DNA of 33,082 nt from Jiangella muralis. GTDB lineage: Bacteria; Actinomycetota; Actinomycetes; Jiangellales; Jiangellaceae. Below the pieces are notes generated by a model. It saw nothing but the letters and a program-made list of their open reading frames with translations. It was not told the origin of the DNA and ran no database searches. Below are positions 1 to 7,145 of the stretch, one piece after another. Numbering within the stretch: the first letter of the stretch is position 1; the number at the start of each line of letters is the position of its first letter. Made by a program: the position numbers and the translations under genes. The stretch covers positions 1-33,082 of the forward strand of contig NZ_KQ434761.1 of assembly GCF_001270745.1 (NCBI RefSeq), read 5' to 3'.

Positions 1-190
1 CATGCCAGGAGGACCAGCGCGCCAACGCCAGACACTCAGACGGAATCCAACGGATCCCTTCTGACACCTCCGGAGATGTCTTGTGAAGGACTACCGACCT
101 ATATCAGCTCCGCTTGGTCTCCGAAACTCCGACACTCGAACCGGATTTGAGCGGGCGTCGGGTGGCTGGTCTCGCCGGCCCGGCGCAACG

Positions 191-384
191 GTGTGGGATC
201 GCTGCGTGATCGAGGTGAGAACGCTGTCGTGTCGGCGACAGTGATGGCGCGTCGTTTCCGCAGCGATCTCACATCGATCCCCGCATCGTTGGGCGGCGGC
301 GACTGTGCGCCCGCCCCGGGTGCGCCATTGGGTGGGATCGCTGTGTGTGCTGGGTGGCGTTGCTGTTGTCAGGGGAACAGTGAT
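191..384. repeat. Degenerate direct repeat, two copies 139 bp apart
   Basis: Copy A (191-245) and copy B (330-384) align without gaps. Shared blocks are GTGGGATCGCTG (193-204 and 332-343), GCTGT-GT (223-230 and 362-369) and ACAGTGAT (238-245 and 377-384). A partial third copy seems to start near 473. The function is unknown. Confidence 0.5.
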
Positions 385-623
385 CTGCCCCACCCGGCGC
401 AGTGAACCCACACAGTGAGGTGGGGATCGTGTAACGGTTCGCCGTCGTCCCGCAGTTCGCCGCTTTGCGGCGGTGGGCCGTCCCCCTGCTGCCCATGTTC
501 TTGGCCGCAGCTATCAGGGGGACGGGGGAAGTGCGGGCAGAGCCCGCCCGGTGCGCCGTTCGCCTGGCTGGCTGGCGTTCGTCGTTCGTGCCGGTGCACC
601 GTTGGTTGTCCTCGATTCCCGGA

Positions 624-689
624 GCCGTCTTCGATGGCGAGGGTCGTGTTCGAGGGGCCTTTCGGACGGTTCTCACCATCGAGGACGGC
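624..689. repeat. Long imperfect inverted repeat (hairpin)
   Basis: Positions 624-637 and 676-689 are inverted with 13 of 14 matches. Inward, most further mismatches are transitions that would form G-U pairs in a plus-strand RNA, around a GGCC-centred core. The whole 66 nt could fold as one stem. No neighbouring gene explains it. Confidence 0.5.
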
Positions 690-757
690 GGTGGGCATCG
701 AGGTGTGCCCAGACTGCCCCCGTCCCCTGATAGGGCCCGGGGCCGCGGGGCCGCGGG

Positions 758-803
758 TCAAGCGGACCCCCAACGCGCGAAGCGCCTATCCGGGTCCGCT
801 TGA
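758..803. terminator. Perfect 12-bp stem-loop, terminator-like
   Basis: TCAAGCGGACCC at 758-769 is perfectly inverted at 792-803, with a 22-nt loop. It lies about 110 bp beyond the MaoC stop on the minus strand. No T-tract follows, which is common for actinobacterial terminators. It could end the MaoC operon or belong to the repeat region. Confidence 0.4.
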
Positions 804-914
804 GGCGCGGTCACGCGGCTGAGAAAATGGGCGCCAGGGGACGGCCAACGTGCGGACCACGGCGAACGGCCGACCACATAGGCTGCATCGCCAAGATCAA
901 TCGGACTCACTCAG

Positions 915-1346
915 CTAGTCCGGCAGCGGCTGGACGATCACCCGGCCCCGACCCACGGTGCCGGTGCCCTCGACCGACGCGACCACTGTCACGGCGACCC
1001 GGCCGTCCGGATGAGGCTCCGAGACCCGGGCCTGCAGCGCGAGTGCGACGCCGCCGTCGTCCGGCACGACCACGGGCCGGATGAAGCGGAAGTTGAGCTC
1101 GTCGAGCCGCGCCGGGTCACCCAGCCAGCCGGTCAGCAACCGAGTGACCAGGCCGAGGATGAGAGTGCCGTGCGCGATCACGCCGGGCAGCCCGGCCGCG
1201 GCGGCGATCCGCGGGCTCCAGTGCAGTGGATTGAAGTCGCGGGACGCGCCGGCGTAGCGGACCAGGTCGGCGCGGCTGATCCGGTACTCGTCGCTGGCCA
1301 CGACGGCCCCGGCCGCCAGGCTCGCCTCCGTCACGGACGAGATCAT
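915..1346 (-). CDS. MaoC-like (R)-hydratase/dehydratase, HadB-type
   Basis: This 143-aa single hot-dog-fold protein belongs to the MaoC dehydratase family. Members hydrate or dehydrate acyl-CoA or acyl-ACP thioesters; HadB of mycobacterial FAS-II is one. It carries the hydratase-2 signature RDFNPLHW with the catalytic-type Asp and His, followed by GVIAHG and a hydrophobic helix. The usual SGD is replaced by SRD. The chosen ATG at 1346 overlaps the TGA of the upstream small gene (ATGA), implying translational coupling; the open frame upstream of this ATG looks non-coding. In many actinobacteria a HadA-like MaoC partner sits immediately upstream. Here that place is taken by an unrelated 61-aa frame, so the enzyme may act as a homodimer or pair with a protein encoded elsewhere. 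The family call is firm; the substrate is unknown. Confidence 0.85.
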   Translation of the reverse strand: MISSVTEASLAAGAVVASDEYRISRADLVRYAGASRDFNPLHWSPRIAAAAGLPGVIAHGTLILGLVTRLLTGWLGDPARLDELNFRFIRPVVVPDDGGVALALQARVSEPHPDGRVAVTVVASVEGTGTVGRGRVIVQPLPD

Positions 1347-1528
1347 CGATGGGCTCCCGCCCCACCGCGCCGGGTGACCACGGCGACATCGAGCATCTGG
1401 ATGCCTTCGAGGTCCGCCGCCATCGCGACGACCCGACCGAAGCGGTCGCGCCGGACCCACCACCGCCCGGCGACCCGCTCGATCGTCACCGGGCGTCGCC
1501 CTGCCTGCGCGCGCGGTCGTGGTGTCAC
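1343..1528 (-). CDS. Small unknown protein coupled to the MaoC gene
   Basis: This encodes 61 residues that I do not recognise. The GTG start at 1528 is preceded by a strong ribosome binding site, GGGAGG, six bases upstream. The stop codon overlaps the start of the MaoC gene (ATGA). A good promoter lies just upstream (1564-1592). The protein has an Arg-rich N-terminus and then a section of alternating hydrophobic residues (around GRVVAMAADLEG and MLDVAVV) that could form beta strands. It does not resemble the C-terminus of HadA-type dehydratases as I know them, so I do not call it a HadA remnant, although its position would suit one. The evidence for a real gene is the binding site, promoter and coupling. 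Confidence 0.55.
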   Translation of the reverse strand: MTPRPRAQAGRRPVTIERVAGRWWVRRDRFGRVVAMAADLEGIQMLDVAVVTRRGGAGAHR

Positions 1529-1563
1529 GGGATGCCTCCCTGGATCGACGACTTCCTAAAACG

Positions 1564-1592
1564 AATATCCCTTCTTTTATGCACGCTGGCAA
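1564..1592 (-). promoter_or_regulatory. Promoter of the small-ORF/MaoC operon
   Basis: Read on the minus strand, TTGCCA (1587-1592) and GATATT (1564-1569) are separated by exactly 17 bases, giving 5 of 6 and 4 of 6 matches to the housekeeping consensus. The surrounding DNA is unusually AT-rich for this window. The predicted transcript would start about 30 bases before the GTG at 1528. Confidence 0.55.
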
Positions 1593-1643
1593 GATCTCCC
1601 GGGTGCGGCGAGGATCACTCGGCCCGGGTGCAGACTGACGACT

Positions 1644-2072
1644 GTGGAGGCCGATTCCGATCTCGTCGCAGCGATCAAGGCGGCGTCGTCGCCGAACTGG
1701 GCCACCCGTGCGGGTGCTGGCCGGCAGCTGGCTGCCCGAGCGGAGCGCCCCGACATCGCAGAGGCGCTGCGCGCCCTACTCCTGGACGCCCACGATACGG
1801 CGGTGACTGATGCCACCAGCCAAGCGCTGTTGCAACGCGACGACGTCCACGGCGTTCGGCCAATTGCGCAGGCTGTCGCGAGTGCCGACGCCGAGCAGCA
1901 CGACCACCTCTACGGCACCATTGCCGACGCCAGTAGACGCGGAGCTCGCTTCGTAGACCTGTGCTTGGAGCTGACCCACGACGACGACCCAGCAACGAGA
2001 GCAGGGGCCGAATTGCTCGTCACCTGGATCGCGCCGGATGCACAGCACGGATCGCCACCGCAAGTCCCCTAG
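1644..2072 (+). CDS. HEAT-repeat-like protein
   Basis: This 142-aa, mostly helical protein has pairs of amphipathic helices with HEAT/ARM character (NWATRAGAGRQLAAR, then DPATRAGAELLVTW). Such short proteins usually bind other proteins and have no enzymatic residues. The GTG at 1644 begins the homologous-looking part; I see no strong binding site before it. It is divergent from the MaoC operon, with 115 bp between the starts, and convergent with the TPR-like gene. Its partner and role are unknown. Confidence 0.65.
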   Translation: MEADSDLVAAIKAASSPNWATRAGAGRQLAARAERPDIAEALRALLLDAHDTAVTDATSQALLQRDDVHGVRPIAQAVASADAEQHDHLYGTIADASRRGARFVDLCLELTHDDDPATRAGAELLVTWIAPDAQHGSPPQVP

Positions 2073-2083
2073 GGTGACGGGTC

Positions 2084-2109
2084 CGCCGGGAGGGGTTCCT
2101 TGCCCGGCG
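2084..2109 (+). terminator. Stem-loop after the HEAT-like gene
   Basis: CGCCGGG at 2084-2090 is inverted at 2103-2109 with a 12-nt loop, beginning 11 bases after the stop codon. It is GC-rich with no T-tract. It is a plausible terminator between convergent genes. Confidence 0.4.
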
Positions 2110-2241
2110 CGAACACACCTCACTCGCGGCGGGACACCTTGTGGGCGCCGGTTCGGTCGCTACCGGTGCGCACGCCTCACGAGCCAACTTGACCAACCGC
2201 CGAGGATCACTCGTTGTCGGCGCCCACTCCAGGGCGAGGTC

Positions 2242-2739
2242 TCAGCTCCGGGGTTGGACCAGCACCTGGGCGTAGGCGGCCATCGAGCGCTGGTAGCGCG
2301 GCAGGTGCCGGGCCAGGGCGCCGACGGCGACGGACACGGCCTCGCGCTCGCGCCCGGCGTCGGTGAGCGCCAGCGCGAGGACGCAGCTGACCGCCTCGTC
2401 CAGGTGGTCCGAGCCGCGGGCCTGCTCCGCGGTGAGCAGGTCGACGCTCTCCCCCGGACGGCCGAGGTTGCGGACGGTGCTGGCCAGCTGGATCACCGCC
2501 CGGCGACGACGCTCGCCGGGCAACTCGCCGGCCAGTGCCTCGCGGTAGAGCGGTTCGGCGAGGTCGGGGCGGCCGGTGGAGTCGAAGGCGCAGGCCCGCT
2601 CGAACGCCGCGACGGGGCTACCCTGGGGCAGCTCAGCGGCGAGACCGTCGATCAGCGTGACGAACTGCGCCTCGTCGTGGTCGTCGATCAGCGCCCAGGC
2701 CGCGGCGACCCGTCCTTCCCAGTCTTCGTCGGTGCTCAT
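2242..2739 (-). CDS. Tetratricopeptide-repeat-like protein
   Basis: This encodes 165 aa. The protein is a chain of short helix pairs with TPR features: AFERACAFDSTGRPDLAEPLYREALA, then a segment ending in LASTVRNLGRPGESVDLL, then VSCVLALALTDAGREREAVSVAV. This pattern matches the small actinobacterial 'tetratrico peptide repeat' family. The ATG at 2739 is chosen because the sequence upstream in frame is low-quality and overlaps the lipoprotein gene. It starts 23 bp after the lipoprotein stop in the same direction, so the two may be co-transcribed. It is probably a protein-interaction module; no partner is evident. Confidence 0.75.
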   Translation of the reverse strand: MSTDEDWEGRVAAAWALIDDHDEAQFVTLIDGLAAELPQGSPVAAFERACAFDSTGRPDLAEPLYREALAGELPGERRRRAVIQLASTVRNLGRPGESVDLLTAEQARGSDHLDEAVSCVLALALTDAGREREAVSVAVGALARHLPRYQRSMAAYAQVLVQPRS

Positions 2740-2762
2740 CGCGCCAGCCTCGCACAGTGCCG

Positions 2763-3770
2763 TCAGCGCAACGTCACCGAGCCGGAGTCGGGGACCAGCT
2801 CGATCCACACCCGCCCCGGCGGCACGTGCAGCGGCGCACCGGCCGCGTCGGCGAGCGTCAGCGGCGCCGCCAGCGATTCCTTGGACCACGTGCCCTCGAC
2901 GGCCGTGCCGCCGGTGAGCAGCGTCGCGGCGCCGGAGCCGACGAGGACGGTCTCGGGGACCGGGTTGCCGGCCGGGTCCTCGTAGCCGGCGTCGCGCAGC
3001 GTGACCCGCAGGACCAGCACCGTCGCCGGAGCGAACCGGTCGCCGTCGGCCGCGTGGTCGCCGTCGAGCACCCAGACGCCGTCGGACCAGGTCCAGGTCG
3101 ACGTGCGCGCAGCGGAGAACGTCACGACGGCGCCGCCGACCGGCCGGCCCGCGGGCGCCGTCCCCCAGGGCAGGTACGGGCCGGTGGGGACGCCGGCGCC
3201 GCCGGGCAGGCTCGCCACCGCCGCGGCCGGATCGAGCATGACGTTGTACGGCGCCGGCCGGCTGTGATCGCGGGACAGGCCGTTGCCGCCGCCGGTCAGC
3301 ACGGTGACGCCGGCGTCGTCCAGCGCCTTCAGCACTCGCTCCGCCCCGCCGGACGCGACCAGCACGCCGCCGGCCGGCAGCGCGAGGCCGGCGTCGGTGG
3401 TGCGCACCGACCGGACCGGCCCGGCGACCGGCGGCAACGTCGACTGGAAGAGCGCGGCCAGCCGGGTCAGCCCGCCCTCGACCAGTTCCTCGACCACGAG
3501 GTCGGCCTTCGACAGGCCCAGCTGCGGCGCCGACGACGCCGTGTTGTCGATCTTCACGACCAGCGCCGGCGTCGCGAGGTCGGCGGCCGACGGCGCGGGC
3601 AGGCCGGTCAGCGGCCAGGCCGGCGCAGGTGTGGGCGTCGCCGTCGCGGTGGCAGTCGGCGTCGGGGCGGACGGCGACGGCGTCGACGCCGCGGAGCCCT
3701 CGCCGCAGCCGGCCAGCAGCACCCCCGCCAGGAGCAGGGCTGCCGCCGCCGGGACCCGCTGCGGGCTCAC
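2763..3770 (-). CDS. DUF3048 (YerB-like) lipoprotein
   Basis: This encodes 335 aa. The N-terminus is a lipoprotein signal with lipobox LLAGC (Cys at about residue 21), followed by a Ser/Thr/Pro/Ala-rich linker to about residue 50. The rest matches the DUF3048 family (Bacillus YerB type): PALVVKIDNTASSAPQLG, DLVVEELVEGG, GPVRSVRTTD and a C-terminal beta-rich part ending VTLR. It should be anchored on the outer face of the membrane. The biochemical function of the family is not settled. The GTG start at 3770 lies 7 bp beyond the smpB stop, so it is almost certainly co-transcribed with smpB. Confidence 0.85.
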   Translation of the reverse strand: MSPQRVPAAAALLLAGVLLAGCGEGSAASTPSPSAPTPTATATATPTPAPAWPLTGLPAPSAADLATPALVVKIDNTASSAPQLGLSKADLVVEELVEGGLTRLAALFQSTLPPVAGPVRSVRTTDAGLALPAGGVLVASGGAERVLKALDDAGVTVLTGGGNGLSRDHSRPAPYNVMLDPAAAVASLPGGAGVPTGPYLPWGTAPAGRPVGGAVVTFSAARTSTWTWSDGVWVLDGDHAADGDRFAPATVLVLRVTLRDAGYEDPAGNPVPETVLVGSGAATLLTGGTAVEGTWSKESLAAPLTLADAAGAPLHVPPGRVWIELVPDSGSVTLR

Positions 3771-3777
3771 CGCGGGC

Positions 3778-4251
3778 TCAGCGCTTGCGCCGAGCGTTGG
3801 CCATGGCGCGCTCGGCCTCGCGCTTCGCCTCGCGCTCGGCCAGCGTGTGCCGCTTGTCGTAGGCCTTCTTGCCGCGGGCCAGCGCCAACTCGATCTTGGC
3901 GTAGCCGTCCTTGAAGTACAGCGACAGCGGCACCAGCGTGTAGCCGGTCTCGCGGGTCTTGCCGATCAGCTTGCTGATCTCGTCCTTGCGCAACAGCAGC
4001 TTGCGCGAGCGGCGCGGCGCGTGGTTGTTCCAGGTGCCGAGGTCGTACTCGGGGATGTGCACGTTGCGCAGCCACACCTCGCCGTCGCGGACCTCGGCGA
4101 AACCGTCGACCAGCGACGCCTTGCCGGCCCGCAGCGCCTTCACCTCGGTGCCGGTCAGGACGATGCCGGCCTCGTAGGTGTCGTCGATGTGGTAGTCGTG
4201 GCGGGCTTTGCGGTTCTGGGCCACCACGGTGTGTCCGCGTTCTCGTGCCAT
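3778..4251 (-). CDS. smpB: SsrA-binding protein SmpB
   Basis: This 157-aa protein has the usual length. SmpB binds tmRNA and delivers it to stalled ribosomes for trans-translation. The sequence shows the OB-fold core ([14 protein letters not shown], then [19 protein letters not shown]), the conserved [10 protein letters not shown] and [11 protein letters not shown] segments, and the basic C-terminal tail ([14 protein letters not shown]) that enters the mRNA channel. The ATG at 4251 has only a weak upstream GGGG. It follows the M23 peptidase gene by 42 bp on the same strand and precedes the lipoprotein gene. No tmRNA gene is visible nearby. Confidence 0.97.
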   Translation of the reverse strand: MARERGHTVVAQNRKARHDYHIDDTYEAGIVLTGTEVKALRAGKASLVDGFAEVRDGEVWLRNVHIPEYDLGTWNNHAPRRSRKLLLRKDEISKLIGKTRETGYTLVPLSLYFKDGYAKIELALARGKKAYDKRHTLAEREAKREAERAMANARRKR

Positions 4252-4293
4252 GCCCCAAGGATCGCACTTCGAGGGCCGTGCCGACGACTGCGT

Positions 4294-5745
4294 TTAGCTG
4301 CCGAGGTAGTTCATCGGGTTCACACGCTCGCCGCCGACGTAGAGCATGAAGTGCAGGTGGCAGGCGGTCGAGCTGCCTGTCGTGCCGGAGTAGCCGATGA
4401 CCTCGCCCTGCGAGACGCTCTCGCCGTCGCTGACGGCGAATCGGGACAGGTGGCTGTACGTCGACACCATGCGCCGGTGGCTGACCGCGACCTGGTTGCC
4501 GTACGCGCCGCGGTAGTAGGCCCACTCGACGGTGCCGGCGGCGGCCGCGCGGATCGGCGTGCCGCAGTAGGCCCGGAAGTCGGTGCCGTCGTGCAGCTTG
4601 TAGACACCGGTCACCGGGTGGACGCGCATGCCGTAGGGCGAGGTGACGTACGGGTTCGCGGTCGGGAAGGCCAGCGTGACGGAGCTGCTGCCGCCACCAC
4701 CACCGCCGCCACCGCCACCGCCGCCACCACCGCCGCCACCGCCGCCTCCGCCACCGCCACCGCCGCCGCCGCCGTTGTCCTCTTCGGCCTCCTGCTCGGC
4801 CTGCTCCTGCTCGGCTTGTTCCTGCTCCCGGCGCTGGATCTCGGCGATCTCGGCCTCGATCTGGTCCCGCTCGGCCGACCAGGCCGCCGTCTGGGCCTGG
4901 TCGCCGGCCTGGGCCGCCTGCGCCGCCGTCCTCGCGCCGTCGCGGGCGGAGATGAGCTGGTCGACCTCGGCCTTCGCCGCGGCCGCTGCGTCGCTGGCCG
5001 CCTGCGCGGTGGCGCGGGCCGCCTCGGCGGCCTGCTCGCGCTGCTCCGTCGCCTGCAGCGTGGCGGCCGCCAGCTGACGGGCCTCCTCGGCGGCCGCTTC
5101 CAGGTCTTCGAGGACGACGCGCTCGTTGGCCAACTCGGCCCGGTCGTCCTTGAGCTCACCGAGGATGGTGTTCTCGGCCGTCAGCACCGACGTCGACGCG
5201 GCGGCGCGCGCGGCGAGCGCGTCCATGCTGTCGGCCTGCATCAGGATGGTGAGGCTGGCGAGGTCGGCGCCGACGCCGCGGGTGTACGCCTCGACGGCGA
5301 CCTGGCTGATCGACGCCCGCTTGCCGTCGATCCGCTCCGTCACGTCGTCGATCTTGACGATCTGGTCCTTGACCTTCTTCTCCGCCTCGACCAGCTTCTG
5401 CGCCGCCGCCTCGTCCGCCGCCCGCGCCGCGGCGACCTCGCCGCGCGCGACCTCGAGCTCGTGCTCGGCGGTGGACAGGCCCTGCTGCGCGGTGGCCAGC
5501 GTCGCCTCCGCTGTCGGCAGCTGCGCCGTCGCCGCCTGGAACGCGGCCGTCGCGTCGGCGAGCGCCTGCGTGGAGTGGGCCAGCTGGTCCTGGGCATGCT
5601 CCAGGCTGTTCTGCGCGTCCTTCAGCCGGCGCTCGGCGTCGGACGTGGCCCCCGCCTGGCTCAGCCCGGTGCAGAGAAGGCCGACGGTGACGACGATCAC
5701 GGTCACCCGCCGTGCCCACGACGTCTCACTTGTCACAGCCTTCAC
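4294..5745 (-). CDS. Coiled-coil M23 (LytM) peptidoglycan peptidase
   Basis: This encodes 483 aa. The GTG at 5745 is chosen because GAGGGAGG sits five bases upstream; an ATG at 5787 lacks a binding site. Parts in order: signal peptide (about 1-35, ending QAGA), a long Ala/Glu/Gln-rich coiled coil (about 36-320), 28 consecutive Gly (325-352), then a LytM domain with the zinc ligands and catalytic residues H385, D389, H432, H463 and H465 all present (HDGTD, YSHL, HLHF). It should be a secreted D,D-endopeptidase cutting peptidoglycan cross-links. Location directly after ftsE-ftsX, and the coiled coil plus LytM layout, suggest a role like EnvC, PcsB or RipC, which FtsEX controls. Unlike EnvC, its active site looks intact. 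The partnership is inference. Confidence 0.93.
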   Translation of the reverse strand: MKAVTSETSWARRVTVIVVTVGLLCTGLSQAGATSDAERRLKDAQNSLEHAQDQLAHSTQALADATAAFQAATAQLPTAEATLATAQQGLSTAEHELEVARGEVAAARAADEAAAQKLVEAEKKVKDQIVKIDDVTERIDGKRASISQVAVEAYTRGVGADLASLTILMQADSMDALAARAAASTSVLTAENTILGELKDDRAELANERVVLEDLEAAAEEARQLAAATLQATEQREQAAEAARATAQAASDAAAAAKAEVDQLISARDGARTAAQAAQAGDQAQTAAWSAERDQIEAEIAEIQRREQEQAEQEQAEQEAEEDNGGGGGGGGGGGGGGGGGGGGGGGGGGGGSSSVTLAFPTANPYVTSPYGMRVHPVTGVYKLHDGTDFRAYCGTPIRAAAAGTVEWAYYRGAYGNQVAVSHRRMVSTYSHLSRFAVSDGESVSQGEVIGYSGTTGSSTACHLHFMLYVGGERVNPMNYLGS

Positions 5746-5774
5746 AGCGGCCTCCCTCGCACCACTCGTGCATG

Positions 5775-5780
5775 ACCGTA
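5775..5780 (-). promoter_or_regulatory. Possible -10 element for the M23 peptidase gene
   Basis: On the minus strand TACGGT (5775-5780) fits the TAnnnT pattern and would place transcription about 22 bases before the GTG at 5745. No good -35 hexamer is visible. It lies in the most AT-rich part of the ftsX-M23 gap. Confidence 0.3.
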
Positions 5781-6063
5781 ACACCATTCACTCTGGCCGC
5801 GAAGCAGCCCGCGATAACTACATCGCTGTCATTTCCGCAGGCGAGCGCACAAGGTGGGCAAGTGGCGCGAATCGACGGAGACGCCGGATGTCGGCGTGTC
5901 GGCGTGTCGGGAGGTGACGATGTGGGACGCGCCGCGGCCGGGGCGGTGCCTGCGCGGGGCCGGGCCGAGCCCCGGTCGGGGTCGTGCCTGCGTGGGCCCT
6001 GGCCGTGTCCCGGACGAGACCGGCGCGGTGAACTGTCGCGGTCGGCCGACTCGACGTACGGTC

Positions 6064-6100
6064 CCCGCCCGGCTGGGAGGGCTCCCACCCTACGGGCGGG
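6064..6100 (-). terminator. Nested hairpin downstream of ftsX
   Basis: The outer stem is CCCGCCC (6064-6070) with GGGCGGG (6094-6100). The inner stem is TGGGAG (6074-6079) with CTCCCA (6082-6087). It lies about 100 bases beyond the ftsX stop and may end the ftsEX transcript. There is no T-tract. Confidence 0.4.
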
Positions 6101-6199
6101 CACCGACAACGTCCGCGCTGACGGACCCGTGCGCCGAATCCGTACCCTCGCCGCAGTCTGGGCGCGCCTCGCCGTCGCCGCGGCCCCGCCCGTCCGCTG

Positions 6200-7105
6200 T
6201 TAAACGCGCAGGTAGCGGCGGAGCGTGACGAACGACGCCAGCATCGAGAACAGCACGCCGGCCACCAGGAGCCACGGCGTCGCCGCCCAGACGTCGGCGC
6301 TGTCGACCCAGGACGTGAACTGGAGGTTCGGCGCGATGAACCGGCCGACGATCAGTTCGACGCCGCCGAAGAGGGCGATGACGCCGAGCACCGAGCCGAG
6401 CAGGCCTGCGATGGCCGCTTCCAGGATGAACGGGAGCTGGATGTAGAAGTTCGACGCACCGACCAGCCGCATGATGCCGGTCTCCCGGCGGCGGTTGAAC
6501 GCGGCCAGCCGGATGGTGTTACCGATCAGCAGGACCGCCGCGACGATCTGGATGACGGTGATGGCGAACGCGACCAGCTGGAAGCCGTCGAGCGTCCGGA
6601 ACAGTGGTTCGAGCAGCTGCCGTTGGTCGGTGACCTCCTGCACACCGGGCAGGCCGGCCACCGCCGAGACGACGCCGTCGTACTGCTCGGGGTCCTGCAG
6701 GGCGACGCGGAAGGACTCGGGGAGCTGGTCGGGCGTGATGATGCCGCCGATGTCGGAGTCGTCGAACTGCTCGCTGAACCGCGCGAACGCCTGCTCCTGG
6801 TTCTCGTAGAACACCTCGTCGACCTCGGGGTGCGACTCCAGCGTCTGCCGGATGGTGTCGCGCTGCGCGTCGGTGACGGCGCCGTCGGCACAACCTGCCC
6901 CGGTCGAGTACTCGTTGCACATGAACACCGAGATCTCGATGCGGTCGTACCAGTAGCCCTTGGTGGTCTCGGCCTGGGACCGGATCAGCAGGCCGGCGCC
7001 CAGCATCGCGATGGAGATGGCCACCACGATGACGAGCGCGATGGTCATCGTCAGGTTGCGGCGCAGGCCGGTCGTGATCTCGGACAGGACGTACTGGAAG
7101 CGCAT
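6200..7105 (-). CDS. ftsX: Cell division protein FtsX
   Basis: This 301-aa membrane protein is the partner of FtsE. It has a short cytoplasmic N-terminus, TM1 at about 20-42, an extracytoplasmic domain (about 45-180) containing C63 and C72 that could form a disulfide, then three further membrane segments, the first at about VAFAITVIQIVAAVLLI. The RRRETGIMRLVGAS motif after TM2 is a hallmark of FtsX/ABC3 permeases. FtsEX uses ATP hydrolysis inside to switch on peptidoglycan hydrolases outside rather than to transport. The ATG at 7105 has GGAAGAA upstream and starts 40 bp after the ftsE stop. The following gene encodes a likely target hydrolase. Confidence 0.95.
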   Translation of the reverse strand: MRFQYVLSEITTGLRRNLTMTIALVIVVAISIAMLGAGLLIRSQAETTKGYWYDRIEISVFMCNEYSTGAGCADGAVTDAQRDTIRQTLESHPEVDEVFYENQEQAFARFSEQFDDSDIGGIITPDQLPESFRVALQDPEQYDGVVSAVAGLPGVQEVTDQRQLLEPLFRTLDGFQLVAFAITVIQIVAAVLLIGNTIRLAAFNRRRETGIMRLVGASNFYIQLPFILEAAIAGLLGSVLGVIALFGGVELIVGRFIAPNLQFTSWVDSADVWAATPWLLVAGVLFSMLASFVTLRRYLRV

Positions 7106-7145
7106 GGTTTCTTCCGGGTCGGCGGGTTCGGGACGAAGGGCGGTG

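Larger units (their letters stand above)
1..914. other. Non-coding stretch with degenerate repeats and hairpins
   Basis: I find no convincing gene here. The open frames on both strands have erratic composition (many Cys, His, Arg and Pro), match no family I recognise, and lack ribosome binding sites. The stretch contains an ungapped direct repeat, 191-245 against 330-384 (offset 139, about 70 percent identical by eye), with a weaker echo near 473-560. Because 139 is not a multiple of three, the repeat is unlikely to be coding. Two hairpins, at 624-689 and 758-803, are listed separately. It may be decayed sequence or intergenic repeat DNA downstream of the MaoC gene. Confidence 0.6.
5746..6199. 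other. 454-bp gap between ftsX and the M23 gene
   Basis: I see no gene here. The ftsX-proximal part holds a nested hairpin (6064-6100) and the M23-proximal part a ribosome binding site and a possible -10. The middle is GC-rich with several GGGCCGGG-like runs. I looked for a c-di-AMP (ydaO-type) riboswitch, which precedes many actinobacterial wall-hydrolase genes, and did not recognise one. Confidence 0.6.

Noticed and set aside
590-640. T-arm-like string (CTCGATTCCCGGAG) suggesting a tRNA or tmRNA end
   Set aside because: No matching acceptor stem, anticodon arm, CCA end or tag-peptide frame could be found around it.
465-803. Open frame with a signal-like start (MRRWAVPLLPMFLAAA)
   Set aside because: No ribosome binding site, no family resemblance, and it runs through the hairpins at 624-689 and 758-803. 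The direct repeat with a 139-bp offset also argues against coding here.
3283-5775. Plus-strand open frame of 830 codons and a poly-proline frame (4643-5077) opposite smpB and the M23 gene
   Set aside because: These are antisense shadows; the proline run is the complement of the 28-glycine tract. smpB and the peptidase have full sets of conserved residues on the minus strand.
5746-5900. c-di-AMP (ydaO-type) riboswitch before the M23 gene
   Set aside because: Such elements precede many actinobacterial wall hydrolases, but the available leader is short and none of the conserved blocks are recognisable.
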